Source: Clostridiales bacterium DTU074 (lineage in GTDB: Bacteria; Bacillota; Clostridia; Caldicoprobacterales; Caldicoprobacteraceae). Taken from it: a DNA stretch of 64,000 nucleotides. The DNA lies in assembly GCA_001513075.1 (NCBI GenBank), contig LFSE01000115.1:25326-89325 (forward strand). Direction: 5' to 3'. Under the pieces are notes generated by a model. That model saw only the letters and a list, made by a program, of their open reading frames with translations, ran no database searches and was not told the origin of the DNA. Made by a program: the position numbers and the translations under genes. Shown here piece by piece: positions 34,961 through 43,670 of the stretch; within the stretch, counting starts at the first letter, position 1, and every line of letters begins with the position of its first letter.

Positions 34961-36145
34961 TCAGAAGATTCTTGTTCGCTTGCGAAGCTCCTTGCTGGTC
35001 ACTCGACAGGGAAGCCCATGTCTTATGAATTGCCCTTCCACCAATCGGAAAAAAGCCTCTCGCTCTTCTCCCCTAACCACGGCAAAATGATGGGCTTCCT
35101 GAAGGGCCACCGGATATCCCATTCCCTTCTGTGCCTGATTATAAACCACCCAATGCAGCCTATCCAGCAGCTCCCTGTTTTCCAGCACATAGTCGGGCGC
35201 TTCCACCCTGGCTATTTCACTGCCCACATTTATATAAAAGAAGCCTATGCGATAGGGCGGCCATTCATGCTTTGGAAGAATATTTATGCCCCCGTAAAAA
35301 CACACCGATCTCTCACCGGGGTTAAGAATATCCTTAAACAGAGCGGTATCCCTCAGCCCTTCCATTTCCCGACAAGGGGCTTTCGGTTCATTGCGGTATT
35401 CACAGCTCACGCAGTTCATGACCGGTTGGGTACAGTCGCCCGCCCGCAGGGTATTGATGACCAGCGCGGTCCGGGAACCGGATATGTACCCCGCCACCGG
35501 AATTCCCAGCCTTTCACCTGTTTCAAAAACATCTACATAGTTGGGAGCGGTAAAACCGCCTATATCTTTCTTGGCAGAGCCCGCCCTGTCCCACGACGCA
35601 AGGGTGCCGTCCAAAAGAGCCACAGCCGGGCTCCCGTCCCTGCAGTGATTTATAAGCAGCTCATTAAGCTGCCTGGCTTCCATCCTGGAACGCTTCTCGG
35701 CCAAATCTTCCCCTTGCACGAGAAAATTCTCACCATTCCCCTGCACGTACAGATCCTCATCCTTATAAAAAAGAAAGGGTAAACTGTCCATCAACGGAGG
35801 CTCGCCGGTACCATAGTGCAAAACTACCCTGCCTATATTGATCACGTAACACAGCACAATTTCATGGGTATCAACGTCAATCTGAGAACCGTCCACGGCC
35901 ATAACGGTGTGGGAAGCAAAACTTCCGGGAAGTGGGAAAGCATCATCTATCCTGCCCTGAGGAAAAGCCACAAAAAAATGACGGCTATCTGAATTGATTT
36001 TTTCCATAAAGCGGCTGAAATTTTTCCGATACTCATCCAAAGCCTTTAATGCTGCGGCCTCTTTTTGATTATAACTCTGAATATCCTGTTTACGCTGAAG
36101 CGCCATATCAGCCAGTTGAATGCCTAATTTTCCTAAGTCCAGCAT
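34961..36145 (-). CDS. nurA: NurA-domain 5'-3' nuclease
   Basis: A 394-aa protein. The NurA metal-binding aspartates are visible in MAVDGSQID (D85) and ALLDGTLASWD; HHFAVVR near the C-terminus completes the fold. NurA is a 5'-3' exonuclease and single-strand endonuclease, active when bound to HerA. It carries a short C-terminal basic tail (SKELRKRTRIF). The start is ATG at 36145 after GGGGAG; a further upstream start is possible but lacks a ribosome binding site. It is the first gene of the repair operon, about 100 bp after the sigma-factor gene. Confidence 0.9.
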   Translation of the reverse strand: MLDLGKLGIQLADMALQRKQDIQSYNQKEAAALKALDEYRKNFSRFMEKINSDSRHFFVAFPQGRIDDAFPLPGSFASHTVMAVDGSQIDVDTHEIVLCYVINIGRVVLHYGTGEPPLMDSLPFLFYKDEDLYVQGNGENFLVQGEDLAEKRSRMEARQLNELLINHCRDGSPAVALLDGTLASWDRAGSAKKDIGGFTAPNYVDVFETGERLGIPVAGYISGSRTALVINTLRAGDCTQPVMNCVSCEYRNEPKAPCREMEGLRDTALFKDILNPGERSVCFYGGINILPKHEWPPYRIGFFYINVGSEIARVEAPDYVLENRELLDRLHWVVYNQAQKGMGYPVALQEAHHFAVVRGEEREAFFRLVEGQFIRHGLPCRVTSKELRKRTRIF

Positions 36146-36248
36146 ATAAATCTCCCCTGATGCCTTTACAAATATTTCGATCAACACAATTCTTTAATAT
36201 TATGGTCCATTAAGGAAAAACAAATCAGAAATTAGCAAATATGTATAA

Positions 36249-36851
36249 TCATTGAAAAGTTTCAACCTTCATTATTAGATGGTCAGCCCGCTTCAAGAGC
36301 TGCTGTTTTTCCAATGATCTCGCTATTATCCGTTTTGCCCGGTATATTCTGGATTTTACAGTGCCTATCTTTATATTGAGCAGCCTGGCTATATCTTCAT
36401 AACTAAAATTATGATAATATCGCAGTATGATAACCTGTTGGTAGCATTTATCAAGTTCTCTACTGATAATATTTATAATTATTCTCCTGATTTCTCTCTC
36501 TTCCAACACATCAAGCAGATCTTTATCCCATATCTCTTTATGAAAACAACTGAAATCATTGATCGATAAGAGCTTATTCTGTTTTTTTAGCTGGGCGAAG
36601 GCACAATTTTTCACAATGGCTATCATCCATTGAACAATTCTATCCAAATGTTTTAGCTGATCCATTTTATTGTAAACCCTAATAAAAGCTTCATGAACAG
36701 CATCTTCAGCAAGGACCTTGTTTCGTAATATACAGTAGGCACAGCGGTAAGCCATATCATAATAATTTTTATATAAATTATACAACACAAGGTTTTTATC
36801 CTTTATCAATTCCTCCACCCTGCCTTCACAACTCTGATTATATTTTACCAT
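36249..36851 (-). CDS. ECF-like sigma factor, second copy
   Basis: A 200-aa sigma-70 family protein. Region 2 is seen as YRCAYCILRNKVLAEDAVHEAF, and region 4 HTH as LLNIKIGTVKSRIYRAKRI. It differs from the sigma at 28119 and has no adjacent anti-sigma gene; NurA follows on the same strand after about 100 bp. The presence of a typical region 4 suggests an active promoter-recognition protein, with regulation unknown. It is divergent from the glycosyltransferase operon, so it may control it or the repair genes; that is inference. Confidence 0.85.
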   Translation of the reverse strand: MVKYNQSCEGRVEELIKDKNLVLYNLYKNYYDMAYRCAYCILRNKVLAEDAVHEAFIRVYNKMDQLKHLDRIVQWMIAIVKNCAFAQLKKQNKLLSINDFSCFHKEIWDKDLLDVLEEREIRRIIINIISRELDKCYQQVIILRYYHNFSYEDIARLLNIKIGTVKSRIYRAKRIIARSLEKQQLLKRADHLIMKVETFQ

Positions 36852-37250
36852 ACTTTTATATGAACTCCAAAATATTTATAATTCATCTATTGATTTATTC
36901 GGACAAGCCTGATTTAAAGAATTATAGCGTAAATTGAACTGAAAAATGGTATATTGTATTATTTATCCGATTTATTTTAAATGTTTATTTTATATCAATT
37001 CTGTGATATGATTAAATCAAATGTTGCAGCGTTCGCGGTGAACCGTGTTTTTATCCCGTAATAAACAATAAATATATTATAAAATATTGTAATAATAAAA
37101 CCCTTCAAATGAGTGGAATGATCCATGGATACCGGAAAAGAATGGTTCTATATTTGTATTAATTATTATTAAATATAATCGGAAGGTTATCTTTTCAAGG
37201 TGGAAACACACGGAGCAATATTATGTTAGCAACGTAAAAGGAGTGAAAGC
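36852..37250. other. Divergent AT-rich intergenic region
   Basis: This 400-bp region separates the sigma gene from the glycosyltransferase operon. A sigma-A-like promoter lies at 36934-36962, and a short GTTC/GAAC hairpin at about 37032. No ORF or known RNA motif was seen, leaving a long 5' leader of about 280 nt for the rightward operon. Confidence 0.45.
36934..36962 (+). promoter_or_regulatory. Sigma-A-like promoter, glycosyltransferase operon
   Basis: TTGAAC, 17 bases, TATTAT. The leader to the first start codon would be about 280 nt. Confidence 0.5.
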
Positions 37251-38435
37251 ATGGGCTCACCCGTTAAAGAAAAATGCAACGTGCTTATCATCACCGCCTG
37301 CTACGGCGCTGGCCATTATCAAGTTTCCAATGCTCTGGCACTGATGATAAAGCAGTTGCGTCCTGACTGGAATGTAGAAATACGCGATTTCCTGAACTAT
37401 ACAAAACCTTTCATAAAGCATGCCCTATTGTTCGGCTACCAGCAGGTTATCAAACACTTTGCCAATGGATACAAATGGTACTATCAGGCCACCAGCCAGT
37501 TGAGCCCCAATTCGAAGCTGCGGCAGATAGTAAACCGCGTAGGAAGCGAAAAACTGCTGGAAGCTATTCAAAGCCTTTCTCCTGATATAGTTGTCTGCAC
37601 CTTCCCCAATCCAGCCGGAATAGTATCTCACCTAAAATCCTGCGGTTGCATTGACATGCCACTGGTTACCGTTATTACGGATGTTGCATTCCACAATCAA
37701 TGGCTCCATCCTTTCATGGATGCATATATACTGGCAGCCGATATTGTTGCTAAACATCTGAAGAGAAAAGGTGTGCCTTCACAAAAGCTTTACGTAACCG
37801 GCATCCCCTTACGCCCGGAATTTTCAGTTGCATGCCACAGCCCGACCATCTGGAAAGATTACGATATCAGCCCGGATCTTTTTACCCTGATGACCATGGG
37901 AGGCGGCTGCGGCCTGCTTGCCGGAATAGAAGACATATTCCATGAGCTTGCAAGCATGGATCTTCCCATGCAGATCCTGGCAATAACGGGAACAAATCAG
38001 GCTTTGGCTAAAAAGCTGGAAACCATAGCCAAATCTTCAAGAATCCCGATCCGGGTAATGGGATTTGTAGACAATGTTGCCCAGCTCATGGAGATATCGG
38101 ATCTTCTGCTTACAAAAGCCGGAGGCGTAACGGTGTTTGAAGCCCTTGCCAAGAGGCTGCCCATGATTATATATAAACCCCTGCCTGGACATGAAAGGAA
38201 CAATGCCCGCTTTTTGCTCAAACATAATGCAGCCATACAGGCAAAGACAAAGGAGCAGGTCATTGACACTGTTATAAGGTGTATAAACGACCCCACCATA
38301 TTAGACAAAGTGAAAAAAAACATGGATGGCATCGCTAAACCTTTCGCCGCCAGAGATGCAGCCAGCATTATAATTGATATGGCTGAGAATTACCGCAAAA
38401 GCAAAAATCAAGCCAAAATATATACGGTATCATAA
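37251..38435 (+). CDS. MGDG synthase/UgtP-like glycosyltransferase
   Basis: A 394-aa GT28-type (MurG-like) transferase. The N-terminal half shows the MGDG-synthase pattern ACYGAGHYQVSNAL and later PNPAG and TDVAFHNQW. The C-terminal Rossmann half has MTMGGGCG and a donor-binding KAGGVTVFEALAKRLPMI segment. Such enzymes transfer glucose or galactose from UDP-sugars to diacylglycerol or other lipids at the inner membrane. The start follows AAAGGAG. The next two genes (deacetylase, YkoP-like) make an operon resembling the ykoN-ykoP cluster known in Bacillus. Confidence 0.85.
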   Translation: MGSPVKEKCNVLIITACYGAGHYQVSNALALMIKQLRPDWNVEIRDFLNYTKPFIKHALLFGYQQVIKHFANGYKWYYQATSQLSPNSKLRQIVNRVGSEKLLEAIQSLSPDIVVCTFPNPAGIVSHLKSCGCIDMPLVTVITDVAFHNQWLHPFMDAYILAADIVAKHLKRKGVPSQKLYVTGIPLRPEFSVACHSPTIWKDYDISPDLFTLMTMGGGCGLLAGIEDIFHELASMDLPMQILAITGTNQALAKKLETIAKSSRIPIRVMGFVDNVAQLMEISDLLLTKAGGVTVFEALAKRLPMIIYKPLPGHERNNARFLLKHNAAIQAKTKEQVIDTVIRCINDPTILDKVKKNMDGIAKPFAARDAASIIIDMAENYRKSKNQAKIYTVS

Positions 38436-38590
38436 TTCCTTTCAAGTATAGCGGCATTTAGCTTATTGCAGGTTGCCGTCCCGGATTTCGTCATCAACAA
38501 ATCCATACAATAGCTTTAAACGGGAAAAATCGTCAAAGGCATCAATACGATAGAAAAAACGTGGTAATATCGGAGAGGAATGGGAAAACT

Positions 38591-39304
38591 ATGCGGGAAC
38601 AGCTGATGAGCGCTATAGGTATCATAATTTTATTTTTCATTCTCTATTGTGTTATACCCAATTACTGGGCCCGAAACCACTCCAGGGCTGTTGTCCGCAC
38701 GGGAGATAGCAAAAGCTCGTATATCGCCCTTACTTTTGATGATGGCCCAAACCCCGAATATACTCCAAAACTACTGGATATCTTAAAGGAACACGGTGTT
38801 AAGGCCACCTTTTTTGTTGTGGGCAAAAATGCAAAGCAATATCCCCACATACTCCGCCGAATCCACTCGGAGGGACATCTTGTGGGATGTCATTCATATT
38901 CACACCGTCATGCCTGGCTGTTGTCGCCCATGAGCACTATCCGGGATTTAAAACAGGTATATAAAATACTAGAAGATGAATTGAAACAACTCCCCGGCTG
39001 GTATCGCCCCCCTTGGGGTATGTTTAACCTGCTTACCCTATTGGCCGCTAAAAAAATGGGACTGAAAACAGCCTATTGGTCTATTGAAGCCCAGGACTGG
39101 GAAAGTAAAACCACTCCGCAGCATATCTATAACACTGTTATATCCCGCGCTAAAGGCGGCTCCATAATCGTGCTCCACGACAGCGGCGGAGCTACCGGAG
39201 CACCGGCAAGAACTCTGGAAGCACTCCCTTCGATAATAAGCGCATTAAAGCAAAAGGGTTACAAATTTGTAACCCTTGAAAAAATGAAAGGAGATGGGCA
39301 ATGA
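38591..39304 (+). CDS. Membrane-anchored polysaccharide deacetylase (NodB family)
   Basis: A 237-aa protein. One N-terminal hydrophobic anchor (about residues 7-25) puts the catalytic domain outside the membrane. The NodB domain has TFDDGP (D50, D51) and the zinc His pair in HSYSH (H101, H105), plus RPPWGMFN and LHDSGG motifs. It should remove N-acetyl groups from peptidoglycan or another cell-wall glycan. The ATG at 38591 is chosen; GGAGAGG lies a little far upstream. The last bases overlap the next gene's ATG by 4 nt. Confidence 0.88.
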   Translation: MREQLMSAIGIIILFFILYCVIPNYWARNHSRAVVRTGDSKSSYIALTFDDGPNPEYTPKLLDILKEHGVKATFFVVGKNAKQYPHILRRIHSEGHLVGCHSYSHRHAWLLSPMSTIRDLKQVYKILEDELKQLPGWYRPPWGMFNLLTLLAAKKMGLKTAYWSIEAQDWESKTTPQHIYNTVISRAKGGSIIVLHDSGGATGAPARTLEALPSIISALKQKGYKFVTLEKMKGDGQ

Positions 39305-39861
39305 TAAAAAGACTGATCGTGCCCGTATTTGTTTTATGGGAAAAAATCTACTCATGGATATACAGAATACGCATAGTGGAAAATTCGCCATACAAGTTGC
39401 TGCGAATAGCAATCCACCCCTACAGGGGAGAACCCCTCCCTCTGGAGGAGAATACTTACGTGCAGCCCGGCGATTATGTGGCTGAACTCCACATATCAAA
39501 CATCGCCATAGCACGGGGTAAGGTAGGCAGCGTGACTGTGGCTTCCGATATCCATTTGCTGCCTCTGTTTCGGGAAGAATTGCGCAACCTTGCCAGGCTG
39601 ATTCGCCAAGACAAACTGGACCCACGCGTAAAAGCTCTGTGGGGTGTCACCCTCTTTGGCCCCGGGGTAAGGCGGTTAGGTTTTTTAGTACGCCCCCTGC
39701 CGGCGGGCAAAAACACCGCAAGGCTCAGGGGCTGGATGCGCTTCCTCCGCTGGGTGTTCTCACCTCCCACAGCCAAAAAACCTTCCAAAACCAGTACCGC
39801 CCGGCAGCCCATGGAATTCTGGATATCAACTCAACAGTTCATTGAAAAGTACAAAGATTGA
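39301..39861 (+). CDS. YkoP-like protein
   Basis: A 186-aa protein with an N-terminal hydrophobic/basic stretch (MIKRLIVPVFVLWEKIYSW) that could lie at the membrane. The central part (NTYVQPGDYVAELHIS) and a LARLIRQDKLDPRVKAL helix resemble YkoP-type proteins, which are encoded next to ykoN-type glycosyltransferases. The C-terminus is basic and proline-rich. Function unknown. ATGA overlap with the deacetylase indicates translational coupling. The stop codon abuts the stop of the converging CARDB-like gene with no intergenic base. Confidence 0.65.
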   Translation: MIKRLIVPVFVLWEKIYSWIYRIRIVENSPYKLLRIAIHPYRGEPLPLEENTYVQPGDYVAELHISNIAIARGKVGSVTVASDIHLLPLFREELRNLARLIRQDKLDPRVKALWGVTLFGPGVRRLGFLVRPLPAGKNTARLRGWMRFLRWVFSPPTAKKPSKTSTARQPMEFWISTQQFIEKYKD

Positions 39862-41706
39862 TTACTGCTGCGAAGGAGCTTTGGGTTTTAGGGTTTTTCT
39901 CTTTCGGAAGAAGGGCAGCGAATCCCTAACTATATAGAGTAGTGCTCCGGCTATCAACACGATTAAGAATATTACGACAATTAGCACCGTCTTAAGAAGG
40001 GTAATCTTGCCTTCGCTATCCCTGCCGCCTTCTTGCGACTCCTGCAGCCCCACCGTGATTTCAAAGGGCTGGCTGGTAAATTCAAGAGCATTGCCCTCCG
40101 GATCCTCAGCCTTGACCAATACAGTGAAAGTCTCGGTTTCCTCCACACCAAGGTGAGAAAGGGTAAAAGTTTCCTCTTGCCCCGGGCTGAGGGTCAGCAC
40201 GCTTCCCATGGGGATATTCCTTTCCTTGATGAAAACCTCCAAATTGCTCAGAACAACATCGCCATCATTTTTTATAACACAGGTAACCTTAACGGATCCG
40301 GCTTCTTCAAGGCTGGGAGGATCAAAGGTAACATCAATGGATAAATGGGGATTTCTACCGCTTCCAACGGCAGGAATAAACCATTCATCGGCTTCAAAAC
40401 GATAGCTTTCTCCGGTACTTTCATCCTTTGCCGTTACAACTGTTTTGCTTACTATTCCATCTTCATCCATCTCTTCCTGTACAGTAAAGGTCTTCTCCTC
40501 GCCGGGCGCCAATTTATCAAAGGAAGCAACGTTCCCAAGCTCGGGTTCATCCACCACAACATCCACCAGCGCAATATTTCCCGTGTTTTTAATCGTATAA
40601 TTCAGAGTTACAATATCCCCGGGAGCGGCTTCTTCGGGTTCAAAATCCCTTATTATCTCCACATTGGCCTGTGCTTTCTTTACAGTAAAATTATAGGTTG
40701 CGGTAACCTTTTGGGCACCGTCTTCAGGTGTGCCGCTGCAGACAATTTTATACTCCTTATCGGGGCTAATCCTTGCCTTATATTCAGCCTTCGTCTCCTG
40801 CCCGGGAAGCAGCTGAACTATTTCAAAAAACACATTGCCGTTCCAGTCGGAACACTGTACATTGATTAAAGCCACGTTCCCCGAATTCTTAATCTGCAGC
40901 CTTATGTTTACCTCTTCTTCGGAGGAAATATGTGATTTATCCACACTTCCCGTCACTTCCAGTGAATAGACTGGTTCTTTCTCCTGGACCTCCACCTTAA
41001 CCTTGGCGTTCGGCATCTCCTGCGTAATTTCATCCGTCATACCGGTAGGATCCTTGCATTTCAAAATAATATGACTTTCAGTGGTATTCTGAAGCCTGAA
41101 ATACTTGGTAAGGGTTTTCGCCTTCCCTGGCTCCAGTACCGGAATCCTTCCAATCTCGCCAAGCTTGCTGTCAATCACTACAACATCCAATAACGGCACA
41201 TTGGATGTGGATTCTACAACGGCCGTGTATTGGACCTCTTCATCCTTTTTCACCTTCCCGGATACATTGGCCTTATAATTCACCTTAAACCCTACATTAA
41301 TTATAACTTCCTCGCCTTCGTCCAAACTAATCCATTGATCTTCACCCAGTATCTGGTACTCCACTGAATATCGGATGAAGCCGTAAATGGCATTTTGTTC
41401 CTCACCGGCAAAAGATATGCTTTCCCCGGCAGGAACACTTTTTTCGGTAACGGTAACATGCCTGGCCAGCTGCTGCTTATTGGCATCCAACAGCTGTTCG
41501 GTTACGCGTATACGGGCAATTTCCTTGTCTGAACCGTTTTCCATGCTATAAATTACCTGGAATCTGTATCCAGTATCGGAAGAATAAATATTTAAATCGG
41601 CATCAAAGCTTATCTGGCCTTCTGCTAGCACCACCGTATTAAATTTCAGCATTTGCAAAATCAATATCAATACCATGGATAGCACAAGCCACGTTTTTTT
41701 TCGCAT
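39862..41706 (-). CDS. CARDB-like repeat envelope protein with C-terminal anchor
   Basis: A 614-aa exported protein. A signal peptide (about 1-28) is followed by four to five immunoglobulin-like repeats of ~100 aa, each with motifs such as IKNSGNVALINVQ, IKNTGNIALVDV and IKNDGDVVLSNLEV, the hallmark of CARDB/DUF11 adhesion-type folds. The C-terminal part has one transmembrane helix (about 573-593) and a short basic cytosolic tail, so the repeats face outside. No catalytic motif is seen; a role in surface architecture or binding is likely. The start has GGAGGGAG. Confidence 0.75.
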   Translation of the reverse strand: MRKKTWLVLSMVLILILQMLKFNTVVLAEGQISFDADLNIYSSDTGYRFQVIYSMENGSDKEIARIRVTEQLLDANKQQLARHVTVTEKSVPAGESISFAGEEQNAIYGFIRYSVEYQILGEDQWISLDEGEEVIINVGFKVNYKANVSGKVKKDEEVQYTAVVESTSNVPLLDVVVIDSKLGEIGRIPVLEPGKAKTLTKYFRLQNTTESHIILKCKDPTGMTDEITQEMPNAKVKVEVQEKEPVYSLEVTGSVDKSHISSEEEVNIRLQIKNSGNVALINVQCSDWNGNVFFEIVQLLPGQETKAEYKARISPDKEYKIVCSGTPEDGAQKVTATYNFTVKKAQANVEIIRDFEPEEAAPGDIVTLNYTIKNTGNIALVDVVVDEPELGNVASFDKLAPGEEKTFTVQEEMDEDGIVSKTVVTAKDESTGESYRFEADEWFIPAVGSGRNPHLSIDVTFDPPSLEEAGSVKVTCVIKNDGDVVLSNLEVFIKERNIPMGSVLTLSPGQEETFTLSHLGVEETETFTVLVKAEDPEGNALEFTSQPFEITVGLQESQEGGRDSEGKITLLKTVLIVVIFLIVLIAGALLYIVRDSLPFFRKRKTLKPKAPSQQ

Positions 41707-41746
41707 AGTTCTCCCTCCACCTTAACTTTTTACTTCTCCTCCTTAT

Positions 41747-42568
41747 CTACCAACTGCGGGAGCTTCCGCCGCCTCCAGCGCTGCCTCCGCCGCCCCCAAA
41801 GCTGCCACCACCAAAGCCGCCAAATCCGCCGCCGCTTCTTCTATTATGGTCAAAAGGCCCTCTTCGCCTGCCTCTTACCGAGGAGCGCAGAAGCATCATG
41901 GTTATTGCGCCCTTGAATAAAGATGTATCCAAAATTATTAGCACTACGATAATTATAAGCGCTATGACAAAAGGAAGAATAGAATCATCTTCATCCGCAG
42001 TTTGCTCTGCAGGCAGCATGCCATCTTCTGTCAGCCTCTCACTCCCAACCAATCTGTCGGTATATCCGTATTCCATATAGATTTCATTTACTATCGCATT
42101 AAATCCCGCAACTATTCCCTGACCATATTCACCATTCCGAAAATGGGGTACCATATATCGATCCTGTATTCTGCCGGTTTTTCCGTCGGTAAGCACCCCT
42201 TCTAGGCCATAACCCACCTCAATCCGCGACTGTCGTCCTTCGACATCCACAAATATAAGAACGCCGTTATCTTTTTCCTTTTGGCCGATCCCCCATCGCC
42301 TGAACAGCTCCAGGGTGTATTCCTCCAGGGAGTCACCGTCAATACCCGCCATGGTTACCACAACCACTTGGGCGGTGGTGACATCCTCCAACTCTTCCGC
42401 TACCCTCCGAATGTGGTCCTCCGCTTCGGTATCCATCACTTGTGCAAAATCATTTACATAAAAATCGTCGGTGGGTTCCGGATAGTTCTCAACCACCATA
42501 CAAGCAGCCAGCAACAGTATGACAAGCCATAACAAAACGGTTAACTTTACACGTTTTATCTGTTTCAT
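41747..42568 (-). CDS. TPM-domain (YgcG family) lipoprotein with Gly-rich tail
   Basis: About 273 aa. The N-terminus is a lipoprotein signal with lipobox LLAAC. The TPM domain (about residues 35-160) contains DFAQVMD, TTAQVVVVTMAGI and RRWGIG...NGVLIFV. A transmembrane helix follows (about 202-222) and then a Gly/Ser tail (GGGFGGFGGGSFGGG). YgcG-type proteins accompany LemA in bacteria; the pair is implicated in envelope stress. The start could be GTG at 42580 or ATG at 42568. Co-transcribed with lemA upstream. Confidence 0.8.
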   Translation of the reverse strand: MKQIKRVKLTVLLWLVILLLAACMVVENYPEPTDDFYVNDFAQVMDTEAEDHIRRVAEELEDVTTAQVVVVTMAGIDGDSLEEYTLELFRRWGIGQKEKDNGVLIFVDVEGRQSRIEVGYGLEGVLTDGKTGRIQDRYMVPHFRNGEYGQGIVAGFNAIVNEIYMEYGYTDRLVGSERLTEDGMLPAEQTADEDDSILPFVIALIIIVVLIILDTSLFKGAITMMLLRSSVRGRRRGPFDHNRRSGGGFGGFGGGSFGGGGGSAGGGGSSRSW

Positions 42569-42584
42569 TTTCGTCAACACCTTA

Positions 42585-43160
42585 TTAATCTCCAAACAGA
42601 TCGCCTACATCGGGAGCCTGCCGGGCATCTTCAGAAGCCTCAAAATATTGTACTCTATCAAAGCCAAATATACCGGCAATTATGTTTGTAGGAAATCTCC
42701 TGATGGCTGTATTATAGCTTCGGGCCGCTTCATTATAGTCCCGCCTGGCAACCGCAATTCTGTTTTCGGTTCCGGCCAGCTCATCCTGCAGTTGTATAAA
42801 ATTCTCGTTGGCTTTAAGCTCGGGATAATTCTCCACTATGGCCAGCAGCCTCGATAAAGCGCTTGTAACTTCGGCATCAGCCTGAGCCATATCTTCAACG
42901 GTAGTTGCACCTGCCAGCTTGGACCTGGCTTCGGATACCTGGGTAAACACCTCCGATTCATGGGCGGCATATTGCTTGACTGTCTCCACCAAATTTGGAA
43001 TCAGATCATTCCGCCTTTGAAGCTGATTATCTATCTGGCTCCAAGCCGTTTGCACCAATTCGCTTTTAACCACCAATCCGTTATATCCGCTTATACCCCA
43101 AATTACTAACAACACGAGTACAGCAATTATACCAACAACAATTTTGGTTGATTTTTTCAT
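42585..43160 (-). CDS. lemA: LemA family protein
   Basis: A 191-aa membrane protein: one N-terminal transmembrane helix (about 6-25) and a long helical domain with the LemA blocks AWSQIDNQLQRRNDLIPNLV, QAD..VTSALSRLLAIVE and NEN-Q-DELAGTENRIAVARRDYNEAA. LemA forms curved helical bundles, usually next to TPM proteins as here. Start at 43160 after GGGGG. The function is uncertain, linked to membrane homeostasis. The downstream TPM gene starts about 16 bp after the stop. Confidence 0.9.
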   Translation of the reverse strand: MKKSTKIVVGIIAVLVLLVIWGISGYNGLVVKSELVQTAWSQIDNQLQRRNDLIPNLVETVKQYAAHESEVFTQVSEARSKLAGATTVEDMAQADAEVTSALSRLLAIVENYPELKANENFIQLQDELAGTENRIAVARRDYNEAARSYNTAIRRFPTNIIAGIFGFDRVQYFEASEDARQAPDVGDLFGD

Positions 43161-43443
43161 AAACTTACCCCCAAACAAATTAATGACGCCGTATAACCAT
43201 AGACATACTCTGATAACATGAGCCCCTGGTCTCGGCTGATTTCTATATTATTCTATCATCATTGATATATCGTTATCAAGCAAAACCTTATTCAGGGCGG
43301 TATAATACTATGTTTAGGAATATAGACCCTTTTATTTCTCATATATATACTATGCGCCTCTAGTTCTAATAAGCGACTGAAAAATAAAAACTAAATATAT
43401 ATAAAGCATAAAAGACATACTATAGGCAAAGAACAAAAAATTG

Positions 43444-43460
43444 TTTGACCTTTATTGACT
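43444..43460 (+). promoter_or_regulatory. CtsR-like operator overlapping the -35
   Basis: Reverse strand reads AGTCAAT-AAA-GGTCAAA, close to the CtsR heptad repeat (A/GGTCAAA NAN A/GGTCAAA) with one mismatch. It overlaps the -35 TTGACT of the promoter for the YugP gene. Confidence 0.5.
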
Positions 43461-43483
43461 TTTAATGATGAGTATGATAGAAT
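43455..43483 (+). promoter_or_regulatory. Sigma-A-like promoter of the yugP gene
   Basis: TTGACT, 17 bases, TAGAAT, with the CtsR-like box on its -35. Confidence 0.6.
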
Positions 43484-43670
43484 TACAATAGAAAACAATG
43501 GAGATTTTCTCCACTTCATCGAAAAATAATGATAGGTGCAAGACCGCATTTAATACATTTATACAATTACAATAGCATGAAAGGCATCAGTACGATGGCA
43601 AGCACGGCTTTGTGTAACCCAGGCTGCAAGCCAGTTGTACCCAATTACGTAACGAAAGGAGTTGAATCAT

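Larger units (their letters stand above)
43161..43670. other. Divergent intergenic region between lemA and yugP
   Basis: A ~510-bp region. The right part carries a sigma-A promoter and CtsR-like box for the metalloprotease, with a ~185-nt leader. The left part holds AT-rich sequence with no clear ORF. A short ggagattttctcc hairpin lies at 43500-43512. Confidence 0.5.

Noticed and set aside
34916..35782. 288-codon open frame opposite nurA
   Set aside because: Antisense to a clearly conserved coding sequence with no start signals.
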